Origin: Rotaria sordida
Taxonomy: Eukaryota > Rotifera > Eurotatoria > Philodinida > Philodinidae
DNA length: 64,000 nt
Assembly (NCBI GenBank): GCA_905250125.1
Contig: CAJNOL010000060.1
Coordinates: 1 to 64,000, forward strand
Reading direction: 5' to 3'
This document shows positions 23,355-38,968 of the stretch, piece by piece. Below the pieces are notes generated by a model, which saw only the letters and a program-made list of their open reading frames with translations, ran no database searches and was not told the origin of the DNA. A program made the translations under genes and the position numbers. Positions within the stretch are counted from its first letter, which is position 1. Each line of letters starts with the position of its first letter.

Positions 23355-25701
23355 GATTTGACTTTTGTTTATATTTAAATAAGATTTTTTGATACGTTTA
23401 AAAAAAAAATAGTCATATGTATTAAAATAAATCGATGAATATGCTTTTTCTTTTCTACGTTTTTTATTTTCAATAAATTTCTTCTTCTATTAATTGAAAA
23501 TAATTATTAAAAAAAGTTAAAAAAATTTTTTTTTTAAATGAATTCATCATCAAGATAATGAATGAGAAAAAGAAGAAGTTCACTTCTATCTTCTCTACCA
23601 TTCAGCTTTTTACAGAATCTAAAGCTTTGATTTCAATTGAAAAAAAATGAAAATCATAATCTAAATCAAAAACTTAGTCGATGCTAAAAAACCTACGTAA
23701 GATTTGAAAAACTAAAACAAAAGCATTATCAACAAACAACACCCATTTGTAACAGCTCACTCATTAAAAAATGTAAATGCAGCATTCTATTCCAAACAAA
23801 TCTTATTTCTCAATGATTCATCAACCTATGAATTACTCTTCAAAAACTAGTATATGATCAACTTTAATTTATAATTTATCATTGCAAGTTATTTTGCCTC
23901 ATCACATTCCTCTTTTATATTCTATTTTTGTCAATAGGATGTGAATGAAGTGAACGTTTACACACTTCAGTCAACCATTGTCCTCTTTGAACATTTCTAA
24001 CTTAAAATATGATATTTGGCATGTATAAATGAGCATAGATCTTGAAATGTATGCATACATACCTGTGAACAATGTAATTCATTCTGTATTCATTTATGAG
24101 AAAATGCTTTATTTTATCGAAAGCCATGTAAACTATGAAAAAATAGCTGTCAATAAAATCTTTGCAAAACTAAAATGTTTGAATATAATGATATTACTAT
24201 AATTATAAACAAAATTTTAATAACATTTTTTTAATTTTATAGATCACTACTAACGATCTGTAAGGTGAAACCTAACTTGAGCAAAGTTCAGATTTTCTTA
24301 AGAGTTACTATTTTTTTCTCAATTTCATAGAAAAATTCTTAAATGATTGTTCTTCATTCTTAGAATCTTAATCAATTGATCAATCGTAGGCACTTTTGAC
24401 GATATGAATCCTTAATTAGGATTATTTTGAATCTATCAATAATGATTGTAATGAACTTCAAAAACATTCATAACCATGACTGTGACCAAAAACCATAGTT
24501 ATATACATCTCTAACCACTACTCCTATTCGATTACAAGAAGATCTTCATTAGATAGAAAGAAGACACAGGAAATGATATCTTAACATTTTCTTCACTTCT
24601 ATGTCAGCTTGAAATGTCCAACATTCTCATTACAGCATTCTACACTCATTTATAATCGTGTTTCTCAAAACTAGTGTAGTAAAGCCATAATATAAGAGTC
24701 AATAAAAAAGAAATCAAGAGACATATCATTCTGCTTTCTTATACTCTCCTAAAAATATTTTTTAAAAAGCGGTAAGAATGTTCAATATTATATGTAGTAT
24801 TCATCGGACTTACAGAACCTAACGACGTCCACTTTCTCGACCGAAAATATGTAGATTTTTAATTTTTATTTCTTTTCTACACTATATACTTTTTGAAGTA
24901 TCCTCTATCTACTGAATATATTTCAAGAGAGTTTACAAAAAAAGCTCAAACTTAAAAAAAAACAATGGATCGTTGAGGTGCTCTCAAGATTTTGATGTTT
25001 TTATTCGAACAGAACAAGAAGCTCAAAAATGAGGACTACTCAAACAGTATCTAGTACCTGTAAAAAATGTTTAGTCCTATCAGACGTCTCGTGGCTGAGA
25101 AAGAGGGACGATAAGAGGAAGGAGTAGTGTTAGCTCGCTTGGATGAACTCACGTTTGTTTATTTTAAAATGTATATATATTCTAAAATGTCCTTAACAAC
25201 ACGTACATATATATATTACAAGATACAATAGCGAAGAAGAAAAAAAGAAAAAGAATAACAATCGTAAAGAGAGAGAGAGATAGAGTAGGTGGATCGAGGC
25301 CTGTAACAAGTAGTTTTCACACCTTTGCGACCTCAATGTTTCCTCGCCAGAAGCATCATGAATTCTGAGTCTATAACAGTATTTGCACTATTTACCGAAA
25401 TTTATTTGTTTTGAAAGCTTTCAAAATTTTCTACTGAGTCGTTCTTCAACCGTGCCAGAAAAGTGAAGAAGTCTTCCTTAAGTTAATTCAAATTAAGAAA
25501 TCGGTCAGAATATATTGTCTAGACTTTACGCCATCTATGTTAAAAATATATAGAGAATCGTATAAAGTGAACATAACAGAGGTATTTCTATGTTTACAAC
25601 ACATTTGATGTAGTTTAGTTTTCTGTTTATAAATTGTTTAATATAATTGACCTCGAATTGTGTTTTCTCTGCTTCATTAAATAGTTTAACATTTTATTAA
25701 A
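23355..25701. other. Intergenic region, 2.3 kb
   Basis: No gene, RNA or clear transposon recognised. AT-rich with several poly-A/T runs and a short GA-rich stretch near 25267-25285. Confidence 0.6.
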
Positions 25702-26040
25702 ATGGCAGCATCAGCTTTAGCAGTACTCGAACCTAAATCATTGATTCGTCCAACACATTGGTCGAAAGAAGTTGAAAATGCATATCGTTTTCAATTAGCT
25801 GGTTATCGAGATGAACTTGAATATAAACGAATTCGTCAAGTAGCAGAGGTTTATATTAAATTTTTTTTTTTAAACTCTATTATTCATTATGAAATACTAT
25901 ATCTATAGATTGATATATGGCCTGATAGTGGCTTTGTTAAGAAATTACAACGTCGAAAAGATGGCTTTTTTTATTATTTTGATAAACTTCGTGAATGTCC
26001 AGACAAGGACATAAAAAAATGTAAAATATATTCGTATTAA
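25702..26040 (+). CDS. MEIG1: MEIG1 (meiosis-expressed gene 1 protein)
   Basis: Two exons, 25702-25848 and 25909-26040, give 92 residues; the usual length is 88. It follows the family along its whole length: [59 protein letters not shown] and the closing KCKIYSY. In mammals MEIG1 binds PACRG and is needed in the manchette of spermatids for building the sperm tail; PACRG also serves the inner junction of ciliary doublets. The tyrosine- and arginine-rich surface used for that partner is retained. Same-strand neighbour EFCAB10 lies 1.2 kb downstream. Confidence 0.93.
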
Positions 26041-27252
26041 AAAATAAATATTATAAATAAATATCGTATTTATTTATTTGTATTTTTTTCTTCTATTTAC
26101 TTGTTGTATTTGTTTTAGATATTGCATGAGTATATAGAAAAATCTCTTTGAATAATTTATATACAGGTAGATTATTTAATTATTTTCCTTTTCTCTTTAT
26201 TGTCATTGAAACTCAAACAATTCATTATTGAATATAACAACTAACTATTTAATAAATACATATACAAAGCATAGATGAATGTTTTCTCTATTCAACTACT
26301 ATCTTTTCAAAAACGCTAGTCTCAATCATTATTTGTGATAGCCTAGCGAGGACAGCTCGTCAAGCGATAAACTGTTTTTCAGATGAGTCTTACATCATTA
26401 GGTAGAGTCTATTGAGACTAGAAAAAGTCTCAAGTTATTCGTACTGATAGGTCTTTCTTCTTGAGTTTTTCAACAAAATGCCGTGATTCCGCTTAGGTCA
26501 TCTTCTCGATCAACTTTCGAGTTCAAACTTTGTATAAATAGAGTTGTATATGGAACTAGTTCACATTTTGTGAAATTTTCAAATTGTTTTAGTACTACCT
26601 ATCCTGAGATACGAATATTGAAAACTCTGTTCTTATATTCGTATCTCAGGATAGAAGATACTAAAAAATCTGAAACTTTCACAGAATGAACTAGTCCCAT
26701 TGATAATTCTTGAACTCGAAAGTCGATTTTGAAGATGACCGGAGCGGAATCACGATAAACTGTTGAAAAACTCAGTAAAATGACCATAGCTCAAGAAGAA
26801 AGATCTATGGGCACGAGTCATTTTAGGCTTTTTCTAGTTTCAACGGACCCTATCTAACGAGGTAACACTTATTCTAAAAACGGTTTTACCATCTGGCAGG
26901 TTCTTTCATAAAGATGAAAAGAATTAGTAAACTAGGCTTTTCATCATTGAAAACAGTCAAATTGTAACTATAGTTTTGATTTATGTATCATCCACTAATC
27001 ATTTTGTGCTAAAATTGATCAGCTGAAAGTATTATTACACTAATAGAATACTATTTCAAAATTTCTATTTTTTGCTAAATTTTACTAATAGATGATAAGT
27101 ATCAATAAATATATAAGGTTAATTGGGATCGAGTTAAATATTTCTTTTTCTATTGATAAATTTGTATTTCATAATTCATATTTTATTAATTTGAATCCTA
27201 TGAATTGAATCAAATTTTAGACAAACAAGTTAATAATTAATTTTCTTTCCAT
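26041..27252. other. Intergenic region, mostly a foldback element
   Basis: Between MEIG1 and EFCAB10. The central 545 bp is the inverted repeat at 26355-26900; the rest is AT-rich and featureless. Confidence 0.7.
26355..26900. repeat. Foldback element, about 260-bp arms (family shared with 55310-55960 and 61300-61960)
   Basis: The arms meet near 26622, where tcctgagatacgaat faces attcgtatctcagga. Further mirrored pairs are gaactagttca / tgaactagtc, gtgattccgc / gcggaatcac, tcttcttgag / ctcaagaaga and tgagactagaaaaag / ctttttctagtttca. Word order in the right half (aggatag, actaaa, tgaaacttt, acagaatgaac, then cgaaagtcgattttg) matches the right half of the element at 55310-55960, so the two look like diverged copies. 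Confidence 0.85.
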
Positions 27253-27859
27253 ATGGATAATTATCCAAGTGCACCAAATGCTAATCCAATAGAAGAAACA
27301 GCAACTGATTATCTTCAAATGCATCGTATTCCTGAACTCTTTCATAATCTTTCAGCATCTATAGTTTATAACAGACCAGGTGAATAAATAAGACAAAAAA
27401 CAAAAAATCATATCTTTATCATATTTGTAAATGTCTAGATGATCCAAAGGGGTTCATGGTTGATTATCTTGAACAATTAAAAAAAGCTCGAGCAACTGGT
27501 CTTCCATTTCCAGCACTTGTTCAAGATACAGATCTAACATCTGCTTTTCGTATGCTTGATCCTGTTGGACTTGGTTATATAACATATTCACAATATGCAT
27601 CTAGTAAGATTAATTATTTTTCAAATATATTCATTTTATTGTCGGGTTTTTTTTGTTTCTAGCGATGGAAGCTCTCGGTATAACAAAATACAATACAGCA
27701 CCAACCGGCAAAGATAAAGATCAAATTTCATCTGAAACATTTTGTCAAGAAGCGTATGATCATTTTATAATTTTTTTCTTTATTTTGAAATTATTTCTTT
27801 ATATTTTATATAGGAAAAAACGACTTAATGAATTAAATGCTACTTTTTTTGTTCAATAA
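27253..27859 (+). CDS. EFCAB10: EFCAB10 (EF-hand calcium-binding domain protein 10)
   Basis: Four exons, 27253-27379, 27439-27603, 27663-27753 and 27814-27859, total 429 nt, 142 residues. The N-terminal segment TDYLQMHRIPELFHNLSASIVYNRP is a DPY-30/RIIa-type dimerisation helix pair, followed by FMVDYLEQLKKAR. A single EF-hand-like unit covers LTSAFRMLDPVGLGYITYSQY. Its loop (DPVGLGYITYSQ) lacks several acidic calcium ligands, so calcium binding is doubtful. In vertebrates this small protein is mainly expressed in ciliated and testicular tissue. AATAAA lies at 27914. Confidence 0.85.
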
Positions 27860-29950
27860 TTTCATTGCACCTATCATATAGTTTTATGTTTTCTTAACTG
27901 AATTTTTTTTTTCAATAAATTTTGTTGAAATAGATATGAATTTATTGTAAGATGATCAGTCAAAATGGTCATATTTTGAAAATAATCATCATTAGTTCAC
28001 GCAAAAACAATTACAAATTCCTCTAGAATCCTAATTGTCATCTATACATTATTCCACATCGAATATCAAAAAAAAAAAAAAAGATCAATGAAGAAATAAT
28101 TTTCATGAGGAAAGAAGATGCATTATGACTAACGAATGAACAGGAAAATCAGTTGAAAAATAAAATAAATAGACTGAATGAGAAATATGTACAAAATTCG
28201 ATACTCGTTCAAATAGTTAGACAAACGAAATAATTATTTGACATATAATTTATTAAAAATCAATATCATCCTATCAATAGTTTGAATATGAACTCGTTGT
28301 TGAAAATTTTTCTAGAGAATTTCTTTATATAATCCCAAACTGTGACAGACGTTGTTGATATACGATCACAGACCGAATATCAATAACGTATTGTTATAAT
28401 ACATGAACACGACTGACTTATTGCATATCTTGAGAATTAGGTAAAAGGATGCTGAAGAAATATATCTCAAAATAAATAGAATAAAACAATCTTCCTGCGA
28501 TCAGAAACATCGTGTTTCGCATTTTAATCTCACAGAGATTGTGTACTAACAGCAGAGCTGGACAACTCAACTCAATCATATTTGAAAATTCTAATCAAAG
28601 TAAATTTGTTCTTGTTTTCCTTCATTGAACGAATTATAGAAAGAGTTTTATTATTGTTCATCATATAAAAAAATTTCTTTCCTTTCATATCAGAATACAA
28701 TTAGAATTATTTACTATAGAATGATTTGGAGTATTTAACAGACTACAAGAGAAGATTATAGTTGAATCAAATATTATTGAACAAAAGATGAACACATTAT
28801 AAGAGATATATGTTTAATAATAGATATCACATCAGTTCATCGAAACAAATGCTATGCATGATATTGCCCTAGTAAATAAAGACAAATGAACGTTGTACCT
28901 ATGACCTGAAAAAAAGGAAAACACATCGGTATGTTGAGAGAATAGGTGCATAAATTATATGAACTTATCAAAGAAAGAAAAAAAAATAGTAATATATATA
29001 TATAAATGCGAATGTGATTCAACTATCCCGAAATAAAAGTTCTAGAGAAATCATAGTCATAACTTGACCTTTCATTAGTTTTATTGTGTAAATTAATCTG
29101 ATAATAACAATTTCAAAAATTTCTTTAAGTTAAATTGTCCAGCTCTAGCTAACAGCCTTTTTTTAAGAAGTTATTTTTGATTCAATCTTTGTTCAATTGA
29201 CGTATAGAATTGGAATTTAGTCGACTAAAGAGTTTGATTGGATATATAATTTCTCATATTTTTATCTTTGGCATAAAACTGAGAATAAGGCACTCCTATC
29301 GATTCAATAATTGATTTTTTTTCTTTTATGTCATGCTTTCTTTTTTTTTCTATTCTACTTGATGTTAAACATAGTAATATTTGATGAAAAGAAATGTAAT
29401 GATTGCTATTGCAAGATGAAGGTTTTCCTTTGAGATGGATCAAACAAACATCATCAAATAATTGATTTTTATTATGTTGGGAAAAATTCTTGCTTATACA
29501 AGTTATTTTGACACCAACTAAATACTATTTCTTTTTTGGTTTTTAAATATTTATGAACAAATTTATTACTGGATTCCAATCGATATGCAACGTACAAGAA
29601 TAATAAAATTTGTTTCATTTTCTCTTTTTTATAACTAAATGATTCTTATAAGCAAATAGATGACTGTTCAAACAAATTATAATACATCCAGCAGACTCTC
29701 ATTTATTTTCTATTTTAGTTCAAAGTTGATTGAAGAGCAAAAAAAAAGAATGAAATCTAAATTCCATTTTACTCTCGTTGTTCTGTTTGTTCGTCCATTG
29801 CATTTCTCGTTACTATAACTTTTCATTTCTTTTTTTTTTATTTATTCTTTCTTTGCAGCTATGTTTTTTACATATAAATTTTTTTGTCAACAATTATAGA
29901 CATCGATCAGCTGTATAATTTGAAAGTTAGTTACTAGATAAAGAAAAAAA
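27860..29950. other. Intergenic region, 2.1 kb
   Basis: No gene or mobile element recognised. A 72-residue minus-strand frame at 29225-29443 has no supporting splice sites or family features. Confidence 0.55.
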
Positions 29951-30706
29951 ATGAATGAATATGAATATTATTATGATCAATATCGTCGTTTACCAAGAAA
30001 TTCATTAGCTATTCAAAGAGATTTAGCCGATTATCATTCGACAGTATCTGCATCAACTTATAATTTTTGGTCTGGAATTGAAAAACGACCTGTTACAACT
30101 ACTTATATTGATGGAAGTTCATTATTAGGTCTTCATGAACGTCCGTATAGTATGAAAGGTTTATTTCCAAAAGGAAAAAGTCGACGAAAACCATCTGTAC
30201 CATGTGAAAAGAAAATAGTAAGGATTTAATTGAAAATTGACACATCATATCAGGTTCATGATTTTGTTAAGAATACAGGTGATATTTTTATGTCATTAGT
30301 ACCAGCTGAAAAAACAAATTTTGATACAGCTACAATTCGATCAGAAAAAACTCGGTCACCTTTATCAATGGCTACAGCAACACAATATTCAACATTACCT
30401 GATGTACGACAAAAAAATATTGATATTCGAAGTAATCGAATATATAGTGCTACTATATTTGATGATGATAATAATAGTGAAGCAAAATTTTATGGACGTT
30501 GTGCAACAACACATGTTAATGGTGGTTGGGTACGACGATATAAATCTATAAATGAATCTCAAACATTAACTGATTTATTACGTGATCAAACAAATAGAGA
30601 TAAAATTTTACCTAAAAAACGATCATATCATCAATTATTGTATTCATCATCTTCAGCATCAGCATTTACTGCTTCATTAATCAGACGTAGACGAGCAAAA
30701 TGTTGA
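29951..30706 (+). CDS. Unrecognised 239-residue basic protein
   Basis: Two exons (29951-30217 and 30254-30706) separated by a 36-bp intron, an unusually short one; the splice keeps frame and removes an in-frame TAA. Total 720 nt. The product starts MNEYEYYYDQYRRLPRNSLA, is rich in Tyr, Arg, Ser and Pro, and has no signal peptide, membrane segment or known catalytic motif. Basic clusters lie at the end of exon 1 (KGKSRRKPS) and at the C-terminus (RRRRAK). A short Y/R/P-rich chain of this kind is common among microtubule-inner and other axonemal proteins, and its neighbours MEIG1 and EFCAB10 fit that context, but this is only suggestive. Codon use matches its neighbours, and an A-rich context precedes the ATG. 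Confidence 0.65.
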
Positions 30707-31487
30707 TAAATATAATGTATTTACACATTGAAAAGAAAGATACTAGTTCGAATTGTTTTTATGATATGTAAACTGTTAATTTAAAGAGTTCCTTTTTTTC
30801 CTTAAGTAGAACATGATATTTAATTTGGTGAAGATTATTCTTCTCAATGTACATAGTTTATCATTGGCTATTCGATAGGTGAATACCGAACAGTTATTCA
30901 TAACTATTATATAAAGTTCTATGTACTCTTGATGTCTTATGAACTTAACTATATAACGATCTTAATCGAATTCAGATTGATTGAAAAAAAAATTCTTTGA
31001 AGTTGGAAAAAACTATACGATGCATTCCACCGAATGAGATCAATAAGGCATCGACATGTTAACTTCGTCATCAACAATATTATATGCAGTTTTTGTTATA
31101 GGAATAAAATTGAAAACTAAAATATATTCATATTGAAGTATTGACGTATCAAACAATATTCATAAGGATGTACGACAATTATATCATGATGATTTAAAAT
31201 CTATTGAATATATTTTCATGTATCTATCTTAATAAGATTCGATCTAACTATTCTTATTGAACATATTTATTCTGTTATTTATTTAATTTGAAAAAAAAAG
31301 TAAAGAACAAACTGTTTGCTTAATTTTTGATGATTTCTAATATTATGTACTAATTAGTGTAAGTCAGTTACTATTTATCGATCGAAAACTAATAGAATGC
31401 ATTGACAACTTATATAAATTAAGGAAAGTCATAATAAATTCAAGATCAACCATTAAGAATATTGGGAATCAACGATAATAATAAAAA

Positions 31488-31692
31488 TCACTAGAAATCA
31501 GAATTTCTATATTAACTTTTTCACTTGTGATTTTTCAGTGATTTCTGTCGAGTTCTAATGATTTTCAATGATTTCCATTAGTTTTTAATGATTTTCAATA
31601 GTTTCCGATTATTTCTAACCAATTTCACGTTATTTTTCATATCATTAATGTATTGAAGTAATTTCTAATGATTTCAATCACTAGAAATTAGT
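31488..31692. repeat. Degenerate ATGATTTC-type tandem repeat
   Basis: Roughly a dozen imperfect units of about 10 bases around taatgattttc / cagtgatttc / taatgatttc. The block is bounded on both sides by direct copies of atcactagaaat. Confidence 0.65.
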
Positions 31693-34319
31693 TTCTTGTC
31701 TCTTGATTAAAAATATAATCAATACGATGATAATATAATAATATGAAATTATTTCTTATACTAGCACAAACAAAAGTTTTATAATCTTTCAACAACAATG
31801 ATTTGTAGTTATTGGTTTTGTAGAAAATGATTTTTGGATAAAACGAGAACGCATGAAATTTCTTTTATGAATAGAATCTTTTAAACAGTAATAGTTTAGT
31901 TCATTTTAAGAAATTTAAACGTACGGTTAGTTTAAAAGTTCAACAAATGCTTAACTTTGGAAATAGTCTAATAGAAGTAGGTCATGATACAAAAAAAAAC
32001 TTCTTGGAATTCTCATTAAATATTTTAACTAAAGGTAAAAACTTGTAGTCGAAATTAATAATATTATTCTCAATACAATAATAATTGATCGATTACATAA
32101 ATCATAATTAGATACTATTTATTATCGTTAAATTATTGTCTTTAGTAATATACATGATATAGATTATGATGATCACAGTCGAAATTATTTTTTAATAATT
32201 TAATATCAATGTGTTTAAAAGCACAAAACTATATATGTCGAAATCATTATGTTGATGATTGACGAACAATTTATGTAGATATTGAAGTAGTTATACAATA
32301 GCATAGAACAGATTTAGAAGACAAGCAAACATTATCAGATACATTTTTGCATCTAAAGATTATGATCTTGTTGATAAATTGATATTTCAAGTTGTTGCTG
32401 ATTATCCAAATTTAAAAGATATATAAACATAAAATATTTTTATTTATAAATTCAATGACATTCAATCGTTGTCTTTTTCTGTGATTCGTCTTGATTCAAT
32501 GATGAATTACATCTTTATCTTGTTGAATATAATCTAATATATTTTTCTTTTTTGTTTTTATCATTTCATATATTATATATGAATTATATTTATCGATGAC
32601 GTAGACAAATAAACTTTTCTTGAGTATTGATCCAACAGAACGTTTCTGATAAAATATGTCAAACATAAATATTTCTTTCAAATAAACAGATGAATGACAT
32701 TCAACAGAATTTTGTCAAATCTAAAAAAAAAACTCAAACATCTTGACATATGTCTTATTTATTTCTCGGAAGACAATTTCTTCTAATATTAAATTGAAGA
32801 GTTATAATTACAATCTGAACAACATAATCAATTATATTTTATTGGATTAATGAGTTTTTTATTAGTTTATAAAACATTATCAAAAAATATTAAAACATTA
32901 ATCAATAAAACAAAAGAGTTATGTTATTTCGATTATAATTAATATCACTAAAACTATTGAGAATTATTCAAAACTTCAGAACTAATACATGAAAAATGTC
33001 AAATAATCAATTATGCTTAGTCGTTCTTCAAAGCAAGAATGATTATATACATATTCATATAATCACGATGAAATTATTAAATAATCTCTTTAGTAGCAAT
33101 CAATATTTACAGTAAATATTTCAATAATAGTACGATTCATTTTGATTTATTTTTTTATGATTTTCATTAAAAATAAATGACTAAATCATTGATTTAAATT
33201 CAACAAACAAAAAATATGAATGTATTTTCTGAGTTTCATCATAGAGAAACATTTATATGTGAAATTTGTATTTTATATCAATGGATATTGTGAATTTGTC
33301 AACATGCATCTGAATTAGTTTTTTTTTAACCTCGATAAAAAAAAAACACTAAATGTGTGATAAGAACTAAACGATATTTCTTTCGAAGCTATAATAATTT
33401 TATTTATTTATTATGTAAGGATTTTCTTGTAAGTTCAATATCTTAAGAAAGACTTTCGGAATATCTTTAAATTATCATTTAACAATTACATGACTCTAAT
33501 ATTAAGTAAAACATTTATTCAATTGATGTTTTCGAAATAGTAAACATTATAGTATAAGAATAAGAAAAACAAAATACGAGTTCACGGGAACCCATATTCT
33601 AGAATCTTAACACAACCAGAAGATGATAATAAAACAAGCAGAAGAAGAAAAAACTTTGACATTCACCTTGTCGATTATTCTACGACTCACAATATAATAA
33701 AATCTGATTATTTTCTATTTTAAAATCACTGCACAATTTCATCTTGTCTAAAAGCTTATTCTATAAATGAACTTGTACTTTGTACCCGACAACTAACTCA
33801 TATCTTGTTTTATGGAACAATGACATCGTCCTTTTCACTCTATCAAATCGGGACATACTCGATAAAAACTATTCAATATGAATAATCATTAGTATAGTAC
33901 AAGAGATTTGGTGGCCATCATGTTATATTTATGATAAAAACGGCACATTAAACAGTAAATGACTTCTACAAAATGACATTCACCGTTCTTATTTTATTTG
34001 TCAAAATAGTATAAAACAGAAATAATTCAACCTACGACGATAATTATAAAAACAAATTGCTAAAATGAACATCTATTTTTTGTCAATAACTAGCTTTTTA
34101 ATCAAGAAAAAAGCAATGATCATCTAATATTTTGACGTCAATTCAATAACATAAACAAATCTGTATGTTTTCAAAATAACTTTTCTTTGTTTTTTGGTCC
34201 CATTTTTGTAGTTAATTAATTATTTATCAATTGATTTTTTTTCTCTTATTGTCTATGTCTGGTTTTAGTTTTTTTTAGAAACATAATTTTAAGCTGTTCA
34301 AAGTTTACTTCCGACTCGA

Positions 34320-34330
34320 TATATAAATAT
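34320..34330 (+). promoter_or_regulatory. Possible TATA box of the P450 gene
   Basis: The sequence tatataaatatgc lies about 45 bases before the ATG at 34371, a plausible distance if the 5' UTR is very short. Judged by eye only. Confidence 0.35.
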
Positions 34331-34370
34331 GCTTTACAAACAATCAGTCTTTCATTGAATTCTTATAAAA

Positions 34371-35986
34371 ATGTTAGTCTTGGTACTGGTCGCCATCGTT
34401 ACTATGCTGGGCATGAGCATAATGCATCATAAAGTAAGTAATTCATATAAAATAGAAAAAAAAAAAAACAAATTTTCAAATAATTTTTATTTAATTTTAG
34501 AAATTCAATAATAATGAAAAGAAAGAATCTTCAACTACAGTACCATGTGGTCCTCGTCCATGGCCAATTGTTGGTAATCTTCTTCAATTAGGTTATCGTC
34601 CATATGAAACATTACATCGCTGGTCGAAAATGTCGAAATATGGAGAAATATTTCGACTTCATCTTGGTTCACAAATAGTTGTTGTACTTAATTCACCATC
34701 AATTATACGTGAAGCATTACATGATCATGGTGAAATATTTGCTGGTCGTCCATATCTTCATATGATTCATGAAACATTACATGGTAAAGGTGTTATATCT
34801 GCTCCATATGGTCGAGAATTTCATGAACATAAAAATTTTCTTATAAGAAGTTTTAATCGATTTGGACGTCGACGACGATCATCATTAGAAAGTGGTTGTC
34901 TTGATCAAGTACGTTTTGTAGCTGAAAAAATTCGTGAAAAACAATCATCACCATTTCGTATTGGTAATATGTTAAGTCAAATAGCATGTAATAATATTTG
35001 TACACTTACATTTGGTCGTTATTTTGAAACAATAAATATGAATAATTTATTTGAAAAAATTAATGAAAATTTTAATCAAACAACAACAATAGCATGTTTT
35101 AATTTTTTACCATTTACAAGAAAATTTCAAAAGAATATTTTTGAAAATGTTAAAGATTGTAATCGTGTTATACAAAAATTAGTTGGAGAACGTGAAACAA
35201 ATTTTGATAATGAATTTATTACAAATATTGTTGATGCTTATTTAGATGAAATGAATCAACATCGACAACGAAGTACATATTTTTCAAAAGAAAATCTTGA
35301 TTCACTTGTTCAAGATCTTTTTGTTGCTGGTACAGAAACAATATCAAATACACTTCATTGGACTATTTTTTATATTGTTGCACATCCATATGTACAAGTA
35401 AATATTCATGAAGAAATCGATCGAATTATTGGTAAAGATCGACCACCATGCGATAAAGATCGTAGTCGAATGTTTTATATAGAAGCTGTTTTACTTGAAT
35501 CAATGCGTTGTCATTGTGCTGGTCCAATATTACTTCCACGAGCAACAACACAAGATATTACTTTTCATAATTATTTTATTCCAAAAGATACATTTATACT
35601 TGTTAATATGTGGTCAGCAATGAAAGATGAACAACATTGGTCTGAACCAGAAAAATTTGAACCAGAACGATTTTTAGATGAAAATCATCGTTTACGTAAT
35701 GTTAATCATCCAGCTATGATGCCATTTAGTATAGGAAAACGTGCATGCACAGGTAAAAATTTTGTCTTTTTTTTGTTTTCTTCTTTAAATAAATCAAAAC
35801 AAATAATTTTCATTTTTTGTTTTAGGTGAACAAATTGCAAAAATTCAATTATTTTTGATATTAGTGAGTTTATTTCAAAAATTTGAATTTCGTTTTGCAA
35901 ATGGTTGGATTCCAAAAGATCTACGTGGTCAACCTGGTGTTACCCTTCGTCCACCAAACTGTCAATATGAAGCCTTTGTTCGATAA
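34371..35986 (+). CDS. Microsomal cytochrome P450 (CYP2-clan-like)
   Basis: Haem-thiolate monooxygenase. Exons 34371-34433, 34501-35752 and 35826-35986 give 1476 nt, 491 residues, normal for the family. A 17-residue hydrophobic N-terminal anchor (MLVLVLVAIVTMLGMSI) is followed by the proline hinge VPCGPRPWPIVGNL. Conserved motifs: WSKMSKYGEIFRLHLG; I-helix oxygen-binding AGTETISNT (from about residue 297); K-helix ESMR (about 353); PERF; and the haem loop FSIGKRACTG (430-439) with the cysteine ligand at 437. The order and the GTETxSNTLxW pattern place it with CYP2-like enzymes of the endoplasmic reticulum; the substrate cannot be read from sequence. The last intron interrupts the haem loop right after the conserved CTG. 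The complete motif set argues for an active enzyme. Convergent with ATP5F1A. Confidence 0.93.
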
Positions 35987-36671
35987 ACACATAAAACAAA
36001 ACAAAAAAAAGATTACCTTTTTAACTTTACCCTTCCTGTACTTCTATATTTATTTATTCGCATCTCTATTGTAGAACTCTACATTGGATCCGAATAAATA
36101 ATAATTAGATACTTTGCATCTAGATCAAAATCATTTTAATCTGTCAAAGATATGATTTTGTTTATCAAAAAAACCTAAAATAAAATAAAAAAATTCTCAA
36201 AGGTCAACAATGATGATCAGTTGATACTTATTTAAACACGAAGTTTTTATTTATTATGTATTCAAATTTATTGCAATAGTTTTTTCAATTTTTAATTGCA
36301 CACCAGTTCATTGATTATTTATCTGATTATAATTTATTCAATAAATAAAAAATATTTGCCAGGCAAAATAAATATTATTGAATATTTTCTTTTTTTTTTT
36401 TCTGTTTTTCTTTTATTTAATATGATGGAAGGAGAGAAGAAAATAGAGAGAAAGACAAATGTGCCAAATTAAACTAGAGAAGAAAATGAAGTAACAAACA
36501 GAACAAATGAACGGGTATATTGTTTGAACAGATTATATTCCGATGACAAATCTAATATTTTCTTTTTTTTTTTTTTTTTGTCTTCAAGAAAAAACACGAA
36601 AGTTCGGAGAAAAAAAGAAAAATGAATGTCACTACTATTAAAAATGGCACAGTCCTAGTGATTGTTCTAAT
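35987..36671. other. Convergent 3' intergenic region
   Basis: 685 bp between the stop codons of the P450 and the ATP synthase alpha gene; holds both 3' UTRs and poly-T/A runs (36388-36405, 36560-36580). Nothing else seen. Confidence 0.6.

Positions 36672-38968
<2,297 letters not shown>

Larger units (their letters stand above)
30707..34370. other. Intergenic region, 3.7 kb, with degenerate repeats and a possible gene relic
   Basis: Holds the ATGATTTC-type repeat array (31488-31692) and a short run of codon-like sequence near 32330-32427 that looks like a decayed exon. No intact gene seen. Confidence 0.5.

Noticed and set aside
36560-36580. Long poly-T tracts near gene ends
   Set aside because: Such runs occur throughout the AT-rich window in introns and intergenic DNA; not evidence of retroposition here.
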